Shown here piece after piece: positions 32,808 to 41,323 of a stretch of DNA of 43,801 nucleotides. This stretch comes from an uncultured Succinivibrionaceae bacterium (GTDB taxonomy: Bacteria > Pseudomonadota > Gammaproteobacteria > Enterobacterales > Succinivibrionaceae), in contig CALXOV010000020.1 of NCBI GenBank assembly GCA_944390105.1, forward strand, positions 1 to 43,801. The letters are read 5' to 3'. Under the pieces are notes generated by a model. It ran no database searches, was not told the DNA's origin, and worked only from the letters and a program-made list of their open reading frames with translations. How positions within the stretch are numbered: the stretch's first letter is position 1; each line of letters begins with the position of its first letter. A program made the translations under genes and the position numbers.

Positions 32808-35800
32808 TTACTTCTTTTTGCTGTTTGTTTTTTTCGTAGTTGCCAATGCGATATCTGATACCTGCTTTAAACTGCGTAAAAAGCGCATTGCAATATTAAA
32901 TGAGGCATTAATATCAGCATGCTGCTCGGTACCGAAGGATGGACAATCGGTAAAAACGCAGTGAAAGCGACTCTGCTGTGAATCTTTAACATTTAAATAA
33001 CGTGGTGCCTGCCGCAGATTGCGAGCTATTAATGCCTTTAAATCACGGCAGTCGAAGCTATTTTTTAAGTTATAACTACGATCCTTAATCTTTTCCTGGA
33101 GCATTGCCCTTTCAGTTTTGCTCTTAAATGACTTCTTCGCAGCAGTAAATAAAGCAATGCGATGATTTTCCAGCATCAAGATGCCGTCCTTAGCTTCAAC
33201 CACCGCCCCTTTCTTTTTTGCTTCATCAAACAGATCATAAATATTACGTCCGCAAACATGGCAAATACGGCTAGTTCCACTTGCTCGCACCCCAAAGCCT
33301 GGGAAAAAGTTCAAATCCTTGAATCCTTTTTCTTTATTAGGATCAGGCACTTTAATTTGCGGAAATTTAAAATTTATATCGCCATACCAAAAATTTTGCC
33401 TTAAAGTTTGATGTTCTTTAATCGAATCCCACAAAAAGTAGGTATTTACCGCCTTATATACATTTTGCAACGCCTTACCGCCTGACTCTAAGTTAGATAC
33501 CGTTCTCTCAAGGATCGGAAAGGCTTGAAACTTTTCCATCAAGGAAGCAATAACACTTATAACATCTCCGGTAACATTCTTTCTTATATTGAAACGGGAT
33601 GCCGCGGCTGATCCTGTGAACTTAACCGGACGCTGATTTTTACGATAATGCTTAACATCTTTAATTAGTGCTCTAAAAGAGTTAATTCGCACATATCCGC
33701 TAACATATGTACGCTCATTTTCCGCACGCTGCAAATAATCAAGCGGCATTACAGTGAAGGCAATACCGTACTCCCCCTGATCAATGCCGATAATATTGTT
33801 AAAAAGTTTAAAGTCAGGTTTCGGAGCGTTCTCTAAAGCTTTCAGCGGCAGACATACTTGAATTTTGATATCACTTATCTGCTGTTTTGCGATATCTGCA
33901 TAAACAGAAGCCATAATCTGCAGTTCTGACAGCTCAGTTCTACCCAACAACAAGCCATCTAACATTCCTTTATAGCAACTGTTGCCAATCATGCGAAATA
34001 AAGCCTGATCTTTAGTTTTTAGAAAATTAAAATCCTTAGTTACTTTCAACACTAAGTCAGGCTTAATTTGTTGGTGCTGCGCGTAAGCTACAGACAACTG
34101 TTTAAGCTTAGGATCAAAACACCAATCATGAGGCATCTGCTGCAACAGTAAAGCAAGCTCCGGTGATATGGGGTTGCTTGTCTTTATGGTCGACAGTAAA
34201 TTAAATAATTTGACCGTATCAATTAAACCATCATCACGCTGTGCCTGCGCCACGGCAGACCGCAATTTTTCATCATGCAGCGACTTTCTGAATGCCTCGG
34301 GCATGGCCCAGGTAGTTTTTTCGGGCTTTATTACATAATACAGCTCTGAGTAAATAGGCTTAAAGCATAAATTAATAAACAGATTAGAATTTAAACCTTG
34401 CTGCACAAGCGACGTCAGTTCACTTAAGAAGGAATTTAAAATTTTATTGACAGCTTTAACGGTAGGCATTTGTTGTAGCAGCGGCAAAGGCATCAACAAC
34501 GGTAGCTCAATCTTATTAATTTCAGTAAAAATTTCTTCCAATGAAAAATCATCAGGCAACAGCGAGCATTTGCTCATTTGCCATATCAGTTTGAGCTTAA
34601 GAATGGTTACAGCGGACTCGGATGTAAACTGCGACGCATCTAAATTATTGATAAAAGAATCTAACAATGCCAACAATTCACCGCGATGGCTCAGTGCCCA
34701 AGAGCTCAATTCAAAAGGTTTACGTTTTTCAGACGAAAACGGGCTTTTATACAGTATACCCTGAGCCGAATAGAGGAGTTTATGCGCATTTACCGGGGTG
34801 CAAAAACGGCCATCGCTGCCCTTAACTATCGGTTGATCTGCGATTTTTGCTGGAAATAAAACCTCTTGATTAAAGCCTCTATCTGTCTCTTTGACAATAT
34901 TATTGCGACAAAACCATTGCTTAAATCGCAGTGCAGCTTCATCTTGCTGTCGCTGAACAACCTTAACCAAACGCCACAGCAGTTTGCGCAGAGCTGTTCC
35001 ATCGTCATCTGCTGCAAGTTCTGCCAATCTCGTTGCATCAATGCCACAATTCAGTCGGCGGCATATGCCGTCTACAGACTCCTGCAGAAGCTGGCGGCGT
35101 GCATTTTTTGCAGAAAATTCAGTAAATATGTCAAATTTATTTAAATTATACTCATTAATTTTATGGATTTTTATATCAAAAAACTGCTTCCATTCCTGCC
35201 ATAAGCTGTCAGCATCTTTGTCATTATTAGGATAAGCTAATACCAGCTGATTATCGGCAAATTGCTTTGCTTCATTTTTAACAATATTCTGTAATGCATT
35301 ACGAAAAGTGTGATAAAAACTTTCCAGGGTTTGCGAGCATTCTCTAAAGTAGGCTACAGCCTGCACCTGCTCTTGCGAGGCATACCTTCCAGGTACTAAT
35401 CCTAACAATATTTGCAAAGCCGCTTCAGCATTGACTTTACTGTGTTCATATTCAGCAGCGACATCAGTAAAATCCCTCATTGAAAGGTCATGCAAAGCTA
35501 ACACCCTATCTGCATCTTTTGCATGCTGCAAAATTAGCAACGGTAATTTAAGTTGCGTCGGTCTTCTTTTAAGCGCTACTAGAATTTCAAACAACCTGTC
35601 TAAAAATAAGGCACACCAGCTACTGATGAAAGCTCCAAGCTGTTTACGAAATTTATTGAGACTTAAATCAACAGTTTGAAGATTAGGCAATTCTGCAATC
35701 GCATTAACCACCTCCAGCAACGGCTGAAGTCCCTCCGGTGGTAATTTAAAAATTTGCCGCAATTCTTCAGCAGATAAAGCACCTGCGCGGTAAGATTTTA

Positions 35801-36818
35801 CAGCATCAAGTCCAGTACCAAATAACCAGTTAAAGCCATTAACCTGCTGACTGGTAATTAACCTAATTTCAAGAAAAGACTGCAGTTTTTTCTTTAATTG
35901 TTTAACAGCTTTTTCATCAATACTGTGAAATTGCTCTGCAAGCTCAGTTTTGGCATCAAATTCAGCTAGAGCTAAGGAAATCAATGTATATAAAGCACTG
36001 TCAGCACGGTATTCTAATTTGGGCAGCGATGGATCAAATGAAATCACAGAATCTGAAGACTTTGCATCATTTACCTCTGCCAACGATGCCAGCTTTAAAC
36101 AAAGCTGAACGCCATTTTCCACAAAAAAATCATCAATAGCAGCCAATGAGTCTTTTAATGTATTTTTTTTACCTTTTTTATCAAAGATATCTGACCATTT
36201 ATTTCGCACACACTGTTTTATCAGCTTTTTAGTCAAGTAATTTAAAAATAATTTTTCTTTTGAATTTTCATCAATCTTGAGATCTAATTTTTTTATCAGT
36301 TGTCTTTCTAAATTTTCAATATTAAGTTCAATCTTCCGTGGAGTTACTGAAAAATTTACAAAAATTTCTGACGGGCATAAAGCTTGATTTTCCCTACCGA
36401 AAAAGACAGCCACCTGCTGCTGAAATATTTTATCCAAAGCAGCTAAAGTAGCTGAGACGTAATGAGCCTCTGCGGCGGCAGCACTATCATGTATTTTAAA
36501 CTGCGACAACAGCATGCGCGCCCACAGCTCAAACAATGACCCTCCGCCGTTTCCCGCAACGACGTTGTAATCCCCTAAAAGCTCTTGGTAAAAATTATTA
36601 CTATCTAATAAGAAATCTTTAGGTATTTCCAGTGGGAATTTATAAGTTTTGGTCTGCTTGTCTTGCTTTTTGTTCTGCAACAAACAGCTACCAGCAGCTA
36701 AATAGCGGCGAAAACGTTTTAACTCAGCTCCACTGACTAAACGACAATCTTCATGCGCAAATTTTTCTTTTAACTCCTGATGCTCTCCGTTAAATTTTTT
36801 CAAATCAATAATATGCAT
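32808..36818 (-). CDS. cas12d: type V CRISPR effector, Cas12d (CasY)-like nuclease
   Basis: 1336 residues. A split RuvC domain lies in the C-terminal quarter: RuvC-I IIGIDQGEYGIAFTVM (Asp1013), RuvC-II PILERTVSNLESGGKALQNVYKAV (Glu1104), RuvC-III ADINASFNIA (Asp1302). A zinc ribbon is formed by Cys1186/1189 (CHVCGR) and Cys1287/1292, with nearly 100 residues between the pairs. From memory the GIDxGEYGIA motif and the ExxVSxxExGxxxxxxVY motif match Cas12d best, with Cas12c the alternative; 1336 aa is above the ~1200 typical of Cas12d. The N-terminal ~1000 residues have no assigned similarity. Codons are clearly AT-richer than the flagellar genes, suggesting transfer. The start ATG follows GGGGATGTGGT. 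The gene is 175 bp downstream of cas1. Catalytic residues are all present, so it should be an active nuclease. Confidence 0.85.
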   Translation of the reverse strand: MHIIDLKKFNGEHQELKEKFAHEDCRLVSGAELKRFRRYLAAGSCLLQNKKQDKQTKTYKFPLEIPKDFLLDSNNFYQELLGDYNVVAGNGGGSLFELWARMLLSQFKIHDSAAAAEAHYVSATLAALDKIFQQQVAVFFGRENQALCPSEIFVNFSVTPRKIELNIENLERQLIKKLDLKIDENSKEKLFLNYLTKKLIKQCVRNKWSDIFDKKGKKNTLKDSLAAIDDFFVENGVQLCLKLASLAEVNDAKSSDSVISFDPSLPKLEYRADSALYTLISLALAEFDAKTELAEQFHSIDEKAVKQLKKKLQSFLEIRLITSQQVNGFNWLFGTGLDAVKSYRAGALSAEELRQIFKLPPEGLQPLLEVVNAIAELPNLQTVDLSLNKFRKQLGAFISSWCALFLDRLFEILVALKRRPTQLKLPLLILQHAKDADRVLALHDLSMRDFTDVAAEYEHSKVNAEAALQILLGLVPGRYASQEQVQAVAYFRECSQTLESFYHTFRNALQNIVKNEAKQFADNQLVLAYPNNDKDADSLWQEWKQFFDIKIHKINEYNLNKFDIFTEFSAKNARRQLLQESVDGICRRLNCGIDATRLAELAADDDGTALRKLLWRLVKVVQRQQDEAALRFKQWFCRNNIVKETDRGFNQEVLFPAKIADQPIVKGSDGRFCTPVNAHKLLYSAQGILYKSPFSSEKRKPFELSSWALSHRGELLALLDSFINNLDASQFTSESAVTILKLKLIWQMSKCSLLPDDFSLEEIFTEINKIELPLLMPLPLLQQMPTVKAVNKILNSFLSELTSLVQQGLNSNLFINLCFKPIYSELYYVIKPEKTTWAMPEAFRKSLHDEKLRSAVAQAQRDDGLIDTVKLFNLLSTIKTSNPISPELALLLQQMPHDWCFDPKLKQLSVAYAQHQQIKPDLVLKVTKDFNFLKTKDQALFRMIGNSCYKGMLDGLLLGRTELSELQIMASVYADIAKQQISDIKIQVCLPLKALENAPKPDFKLFNNIIGIDQGEYGIAFTVMPLDYLQRAENERTYVSGYVRINSFRALIKDVKHYRKNQRPVKFTGSAAASRFNIRKNVTGDVISVIASLMEKFQAFPILERTVSNLESGGKALQNVYKAVNTYFLWDSIKEHQTLRQNFWYGDINFKFPQIKVPDPNKEKGFKDLNFFPGFGVRASGTSRICHVCGRNIYDLFDEAKKKGAVVEAKDGILMLENHRIALFTAAKKSFKSKTERAMLQEKIKDRSYNLKNSFDCRDLKALIARNLRQAPRYLNVKDSQQSRFHCVFTDCPSFGTEQHADINASFNIAMRFLRSLKQVSDIALATTKKTNSKKK

Positions 36819-36889
36819 ACCACATCCCCATAAATAATATATTTAAACTCTTGATTTTTATCTTACTAAAAGATATCGTAAAGAACAAA

Positions 36890-36990
36890 CATTCCGGCTT
36901 GCGTACTCGGATCAAACGATCCTTTCCTTAGGTAGCCGGATCCACCGGGGCGACTGGACACCACAAGCCCCACCCCCACGATCCCAATCA
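36890..36990. ncRNA. GC-rich structured segment between cas1 and effector; scoutRNA/tracr candidate
   Basis: The 175-bp gap between the two cas genes changes from AT-rich to GC-rich. CCGGCT (36894-36899) pairs with AGCCGG (36934-36939), and inside it GGATC (36909-36913)/GATCC (36918-36922) makes a second hairpin with loop AAAC; a further CCGG/CCGG pair lies at 36936-36949. The loop stretch TCAAAC (36912-36917) is complementary to GTTTGA in the CRISPR repeat when both are read from the same strand. Type V-C/V-D systems use a scoutRNA with such short complementarity. Six matching bases could arise by chance, and strand and ends are unknown. Confidence 0.4.
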
Positions 36991-36993
36991 GAA

Positions 36994-38040
36994 TTAAAGC
37001 AATTTCTCTAAAGAAATTCTAGATTCTGGAACTTCTCCTGGGAGCTTATAGCTAACTTGTGGAGGGCGCCCACCTTTTTTCTCCCCTTCAACCGGCGGAA
37101 TAAATTTTTTACTTTCTCCCAACAGGTAAGATCTTAATGCCAACACGATACCATGCAGTAAATTCTTACGCCGCACATACTGCCGCGTAGCAGGGACATA
37201 TACAATTTCTTCAAAAAGATCTTTAATAATGTCCAACGCAAAATCCGTCAGCGACGCTGTATCGTCTTTCTGTTTTACCGCCAAGGCTACTGCCTGCTCA
37301 ATAATATAGCGATAAGGCTCCATCAAGTCATAAGGCAAAGATGGATAAGCTGAAGGCAAATGAAGAAAAGCATGACACGGCGATAACTTATGAAACAGAA
37401 TCCACCGTAGAAGAACTCCATACATAAAATAAGAACATGCATCTAATGCTGCTGAAATGTGATTGCGGCCACGCCTTGAAAATTCAGGATGGTTAAGGGA
37501 TGTGAACCATTCTTTCCAATATTTAGCCGTAATTTCAGCCTCTATACTTCTTATTGCATCAATATTGCGGGCTTTCTGCAGTCTCTCTTTGCCTACATCG
37601 GCAAAGGTAACCGCATACGTAAATTGAGTCAATCTTTCACGGATCAGAATGCGCGCGATATACGTGCGTTTTATATTATTTTGACGATATAAAATCTGCT
37701 TCGTAAGAACATCATCATCATCGGTCTGCGGCGAAGAATATATAATCGCAGGATGGGTCATATTTCGCCGATGAATCATCATACTAATATGATTAACACA
37801 AACATTATCAATAAACTCTACTGGAAGCTCACCTGCACTGCCATACAGCATGATGAAATCAACCGTAGTCAAATCAATCGCCAGATCTCCACCCTTATAC
37901 TCAATTTGCCATTTGTTGCGTCCTTTCAATTTTGAGATCCTCTTTAAATAAGGGATCCACAAACTAACGCGGCGCCCTCGAGCATTAGACTTCCAAGTCC
38001 AAATGAAGTCACTATGCTGCTCACTGGTTAGTGCTTGCAC
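36994..38040 (-). CDS. cas1: Cas1 integrase of a Cas2-less type V system
   Basis: 348 residues. The C-terminal half is a Cas1 helical domain: SIEAEITAKYWKEWF (Glu167), AALDACSYFMYGVLLRWILFHKLSPCHAFLH (His227), LPSAYPSLPYDLMEPYRYIIEQAV (Asp238). These match the conserved Glu, His and Asp metal ligands of Cas1. The N-terminus has the beta-rich IDLTTVDFIMLYGSAG pattern. The start is GTG 38040 with GGAG 8 bases upstream; no in-frame ATG lies further up. The basic tail (KKGGRPPQVSYKLPG) is unassigned. No cas2 or cas4 is present, as in V-C/V-D loci where Cas1 alone integrates short spacers. Codons are AT-rich, as in the effector gene. Confidence 0.9.
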   Translation of the reverse strand: MQALTSEQHSDFIWTWKSNARGRRVSLWIPYLKRISKLKGRNKWQIEYKGGDLAIDLTTVDFIMLYGSAGELPVEFIDNVCVNHISMMIHRRNMTHPAIIYSSPQTDDDDVLTKQILYRQNNIKRTYIARILIRERLTQFTYAVTFADVGKERLQKARNIDAIRSIEAEITAKYWKEWFTSLNHPEFSRRGRNHISAALDACSYFMYGVLLRWILFHKLSPCHAFLHLPSAYPSLPYDLMEPYRYIIEQAVALAVKQKDDTASLTDFALDIIKDLFEEIVYVPATRQYVRRKNLLHGIVLALRSYLLGESKKFIPPVEGEKKGGRPPQVSYKLPGEVPESRISLEKLL

Positions 38041-38213
38041 TTTGAAAGCTCCATCAGCATACTTGAACCAACTGCAGTTTGATGCTTAAATTTACAGATA
38101 ATTTTATCATGCGCTAATAGAAAAGTACCCCATAAAAACCCCAAAATATCAAGTTAGTTTTTAACTAATTATTTTAAAAAAACCTTGAATCTATCTGATT
38201 CGTTTTGTAAACT
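38041..38213 (+). promoter_or_regulatory. AT-rich leader between cas1 and the CRISPR array
   Basis: 173 bp without a gene, strongly AT-rich. TTGAAT (38185-38190), a 17-bp gap and TAAACT (38208-38213) form a possible sigma-70 promoter whose -10 box abuts the first repeat, reading into the array. An AT inverted repeat TTAGTT/AACTAA lies at 38154-38168. ACCTTGAAT (38182-38190) is a one-base-bulged complement of ATTCAGGT in the repeat. The degenerate repeat at the far end also argues that this side is the leader, so the array would be transcribed on plus, away from cas1. Confidence 0.55.
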
Positions 38214-38693
38214 CTCATCATTCAGGTGATGTTTGAGGTGCCCCTGATTATGCAAACTCATCATTCAGGTGATGTTTGAGGTGCTCTCAAGGTCAGCCGC
38301 TCATCATTCAGGTGATGTTTGAGGTTGCCGCCCCGGTTGTGACTCATCATTCAGGTGATGTTTGAGGGGCCTTAGCAAATGGGGTCTCATCATTCAGGTG
38401 ATGTTTGAGGTTGACTACTGGCAGTTGACTCATCATTCAGGTGATGTTTGAGGCTATGGCCCCCGGAAGCGCTCATCATTCAGGTGATGTTTGAGGTTTA
38501 AGCTTGCAGTCCGACTCATCATTCAGGTGATGTTTGAGGACTATAAGGTTTGGTCTACTCATCATTCAGGTGATGTTTGAGGCAGTAATGGGACGCTGGA
38601 CTCATCATTCAGGTGATGTTTGAGGTTCACGGCCTCAATGGTACTCATCATTCAGGTGATGTTTGAGGCTCCTCATTCAAGAGATGTTTAAGA
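38214..38693 (+). CRISPR. CRISPR array: 11 identical 25-nt repeats, ten 18-nt spacers, plus one degenerate terminal repeat
   Basis: Repeats begin CTCATCATTC and end GTTTGAGG (25 nt). They start at 38214, 38257, 38300, 38343, 38386, 38429, 38472, 38515, 38558, 38601 and 38644, an exact 43-bp period with no repeat variation. All ten spacers are 18 nt and all differ. Within the repeat CATCA (positions 3-7) pairs with TGATG (14-18) around loop TTCAGG. Positions 38669-38693 hold a 25-nt copy with 20/25 identity, directly joined to the last repeat with no spacer; its stem is broken. Spacers of 17-19 nt are typical of type V-C and V-D. No spacer was seen to match this window by eye. Confidence 0.97.
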
Positions 38694-38709
38694 ATAGATA
38701 ACAATTAAC

Positions 38710-39618
38710 TTAGAACACCGCCTGTAGTAGCATTTTATCGTAGCGCGGCATCGCGCCTTCCTGCGTGCAGACAAACGCCGACACACGGCAAGCCAACTTA
38801 TGCGCCTCTTTTAAAGTTTTACCTTTTAATAACAAAGTAATAATTGATGCAGTAAAAGCATCGCCGGCGCCAACGGTAGATACTGCATGCACCTTAGGCG
38901 TAGGCAGCGTGGAAACCTCAGCATTAAGCATCACGGTAGAAGATGCCGCCCCGCAGGTATAAATAAAGCCGTAAATTCCCAACGAATTTAAATAATGATA
39001 AAAATCATGCTCATCGCCTGCAGGCAACCCCAACAGCTTCATCAGTACCGGCAATTCCTCATCATTACATTTGAAGATCTCAGTCTCCGCCAATGAAGAT
39101 AAAATCGTCTCTTTGGAAAAGAAGTTTTGCCGTAAATTAACATCAAAGATGCGCAGGCGTAAGTCCGGATCCATAGTCTGCAAAAAACGTTGAATACTGC
39201 GACGTGAACATTCACTGCGCTGCGCTAGCGATCCAAAGCAGCAAATTTGCGTGCCGGCCGCTAACTGCAAAAAATCATCGGTGCATGCAATATTGTCGTA
39301 GGCGGTGTCGCTTAAAAAGGTGTAGGTAGGCATGCCATCTTTATCCACCTCAACGCTGACGCTGCCGGTGGGCTTATCCACGGTCTGCACCGCAGTATTT
39401 AAGCCAAAGTCCTGTAAAATCTGCAGTGCGCGGCGGCCAAGTTCATCATTACCGACAGCAGAAACCACCACCGAGTTTAAGCCCAAAGCGCTGCAATGAT
39501 AGGCAAAATTAGCCGGAGCACCGCCGATGCGGGGACCTTCTTTAAAAACGTCAAACAACACCTCGCCAAGGCCGGCGCACTTGAGCGGCTGCCCCTTGAA
39601 TTTTGTAAGATCAAGCAT
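38710..39618 (-). CDS. cscK: fructokinase, PfkB family
   Basis: ATG 39618 (MLDLTKFKGQPLKCAGLGEVLFDVF) has AGAGG 8 bases upstream and is preferred to the in-frame start at 39684. 302 residues: GGAPANFAYHCSALGL substrate region, and the C-terminal PfkB signature VSTVGAGDAFTASIITLLL with the catalytic Asp in GAGDAF. It phosphorylates the fructose released by invertase. It is divergent from the permease and invertase genes. The gene is intact, unlike those two. Its stop is 16 bp from the degenerate CRISPR repeat, and the array points toward it. Confidence 0.88.
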   Translation of the reverse strand: MLDLTKFKGQPLKCAGLGEVLFDVFKEGPRIGGAPANFAYHCSALGLNSVVVSAVGNDELGRRALQILQDFGLNTAVQTVDKPTGSVSVEVDKDGMPTYTFLSDTAYDNIACTDDFLQLAAGTQICCFGSLAQRSECSRRSIQRFLQTMDPDLRLRIFDVNLRQNFFSKETILSSLAETEIFKCNDEELPVLMKLLGLPAGDEHDFYHYLNSLGIYGFIYTCGAASSTVMLNAEVSTLPTPKVHAVSTVGAGDAFTASIITLLLKGKTLKEAHKLACRVSAFVCTQEGAMPRYDKMLLQAVF

Positions 39619-39729
39619 GCATCTATCCTCTAAAATATAAATGTCAACCCATGCTGCCGCCTGAACTGACGCGGCTCGAAGCAAAGTTTAAACGTCCATT
39701 GAAAGCCCTGCGCAGCTCCACGAACTCAT

Positions 39730-39960
39730 TCTGCGCCAAAGCTTTATGCAACCTTTTATGCAAAAAACTGCAATTTTTTACAATTTGCAACTTAGGTTAC
39801 ATCAAGTACTGATTATGCCAAATGCATAATAAATGTCTATATCTAAATTAATTCTTTAAAAAAAATAGTTGCAAAATCTTTGATCGACTTTCAAATTTTA
39901 AACTGCAATTTATGCAAATTTTGCAAAATCATTGCAAATTTTTTTGCAAAAACGCACAAT
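39730..39960. promoter_or_regulatory. divergent sucrose-locus control region with repeated TGCAA motifs
   Basis: The 395-bp gap between the fructokinase start (39618) and the permease start (40014) is AT-rich with no gene. It holds many TGCAA/TTGCA words and two exact copies of the palindrome TTTTGCAAAA at 39919-39928 and 39942-39951, 23 bp centre to centre, close to two helical turns. Such pairs suit a dimeric repressor. It is a probable operator cluster for a sugar regulator that is not encoded here. Promoter boxes could not be fixed because the tract is so AT-rich. Confidence 0.5.
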
Positions 39961-40013
39961 AACTACAAGGATTTATTCTGCCGTCAGCTTTTCTTTTAAT
40001 GGAGATTTAAATT

Positions 40014-41309
40014 ATGGACAGTAATTCTTCTGTTCTGGCCAAATTAAGATCCATGCCGCGTGAGTACTGGATCCTGTCGCTGGCCATGTACTTGTTCTTT
40101 GTATCTTGGGCCGGTTGTTATTCCCTGCTAGCCATCTGGCTGCAGCGCTTTTTCAGCTTAAGCGGCTCACAAACCGGTTTTACCTATGCGGTATTTTCAG
40201 TAACCGCTTTCCTACTGCAGCCGATCTACGGCCTGATTCAGGACAAATTAGTATTAAGACGCAATCTCATTTTCTACATCGGCGTACTAATGGCCTTGTG
40301 TGGTCCTTATTACATTTTTGTATGCGAGCCACTGTTAAGGTTCAACACTGTTGTCGGCGGCATAGCGGTAGGCATCTACATGGGCCTTGCCTATCAGGCT
40401 GGCGTTGGTGCACTGGAATCTTACTCCGAGCGCTTCTCTCGCCGTGCCGGTTTTGAGTTCGGCCACGTCAGAATGTGAGGCTCCATGGGCTGGGCCTCTA
40501 CCGTTGCTATTACCGGCATTCTCATCAATATTGATCCGCATTACAACTTCTACGTATCGAGTACTGCCGGCGTGCTGTTTTTACTGTGCGTCTACACCTT
40601 AAGAAGCGGCCACTTTAGCCTGTCAACCGCCGACGCAGATCTCAGCGGCGCCACCAACAAAGTCACCATCACCTCGGCACTGCAAATTGCCAAGCTGCCG
40701 GCCTTCTGGGCGCTGGTCATCTACGTAGTAGGCTGCTCCACCTACTTAGTCTACGATCAGCAGTTTATGGTGCGCTTTGTCTCACTGTTTGCAGATAAAG
40801 AACACGGTACCGAACTTTACGGCTACTTAAATTCCACCCAGGTCTTTCTTGAGTTTGCCTGCACCTTCTTAGCCCCGTTCGTGGTTAACCGTATCGGCGC
40901 TAAAAACGGCATGCTGTTGGCCTCGACCATCATGTTCGCGCGCATTCTGCTCTCGGGCTTAGTCGAAACCCCACTGGCTATCTCGGCTGTCAAGCTACTA
41001 CACGCTCCAGAAGTGCCGCTGGTTATTATTTCACTGTTTAAGTACATCACTACCCGCTTTAATCCTGCCTTATCGGCAACCTTGTACTTAGTCGGCTATC
41101 AGATGATTACCCAAGTGGTCGGTGCTGCCATGTTACCGGCGGCCGGCTATGGTTATGACACCATCGGCTTTGCACACACTTACATCATAATGTCACTGTT
41201 AGTGCTGATAACTACCATCCTATCCTTCTTTTTATTAAAAGGTATGAGCGTAGAGGAAGAACATCGCATCAACGAAGCTATGACTGCCGCCGCACGTAAA
41301 CAGGATTAA
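40014..41309 (+). pseudogene. cscB: sucrose/oligosaccharide:H+ symporter (LacY/CscB family) with in-frame TGA
   Basis: A start at ATG 40014 with GGAGA upstream opens EYWILSLAMYLFFVSWAGCYSLLAIWLQRFFSLSG, a LacY-family opening. The frame stops at TGA 40476-40478 (codon 155) and continues without shift as GSMGWASTVAITGILINI to 41309. In CscB/LacY relatives this motif is R(M/A)WGSxGWA, so the TGA stands at a conserved Trp (TGG to TGA). Full length would be about 431 residues with 12 membrane segments, the usual size. It is therefore a recent nonsense mutation or a sequencing error. No other damage is seen in the gene. Confidence 0.85.
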
Positions 41310-41323
41310 AGAGGAAATTGCCT

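Noticed and set aside
38214-38668. Array as a simple tandem repeat and not CRISPR
   Set aside because: The 18-nt intervals are all different while the repeats are identical, and cas1 and a Cas12-like gene are adjacent.
40014-41309. UGA recoded as Trp, or selenocysteine, in the permease
   Set aside because: TGA ends clear genes here (for example parA at 19037-19035), TAG also replaces Trp in the IS1182 remnant, and no SECIS-like hairpin is evident after the codon. A nonsense mutation is simpler.
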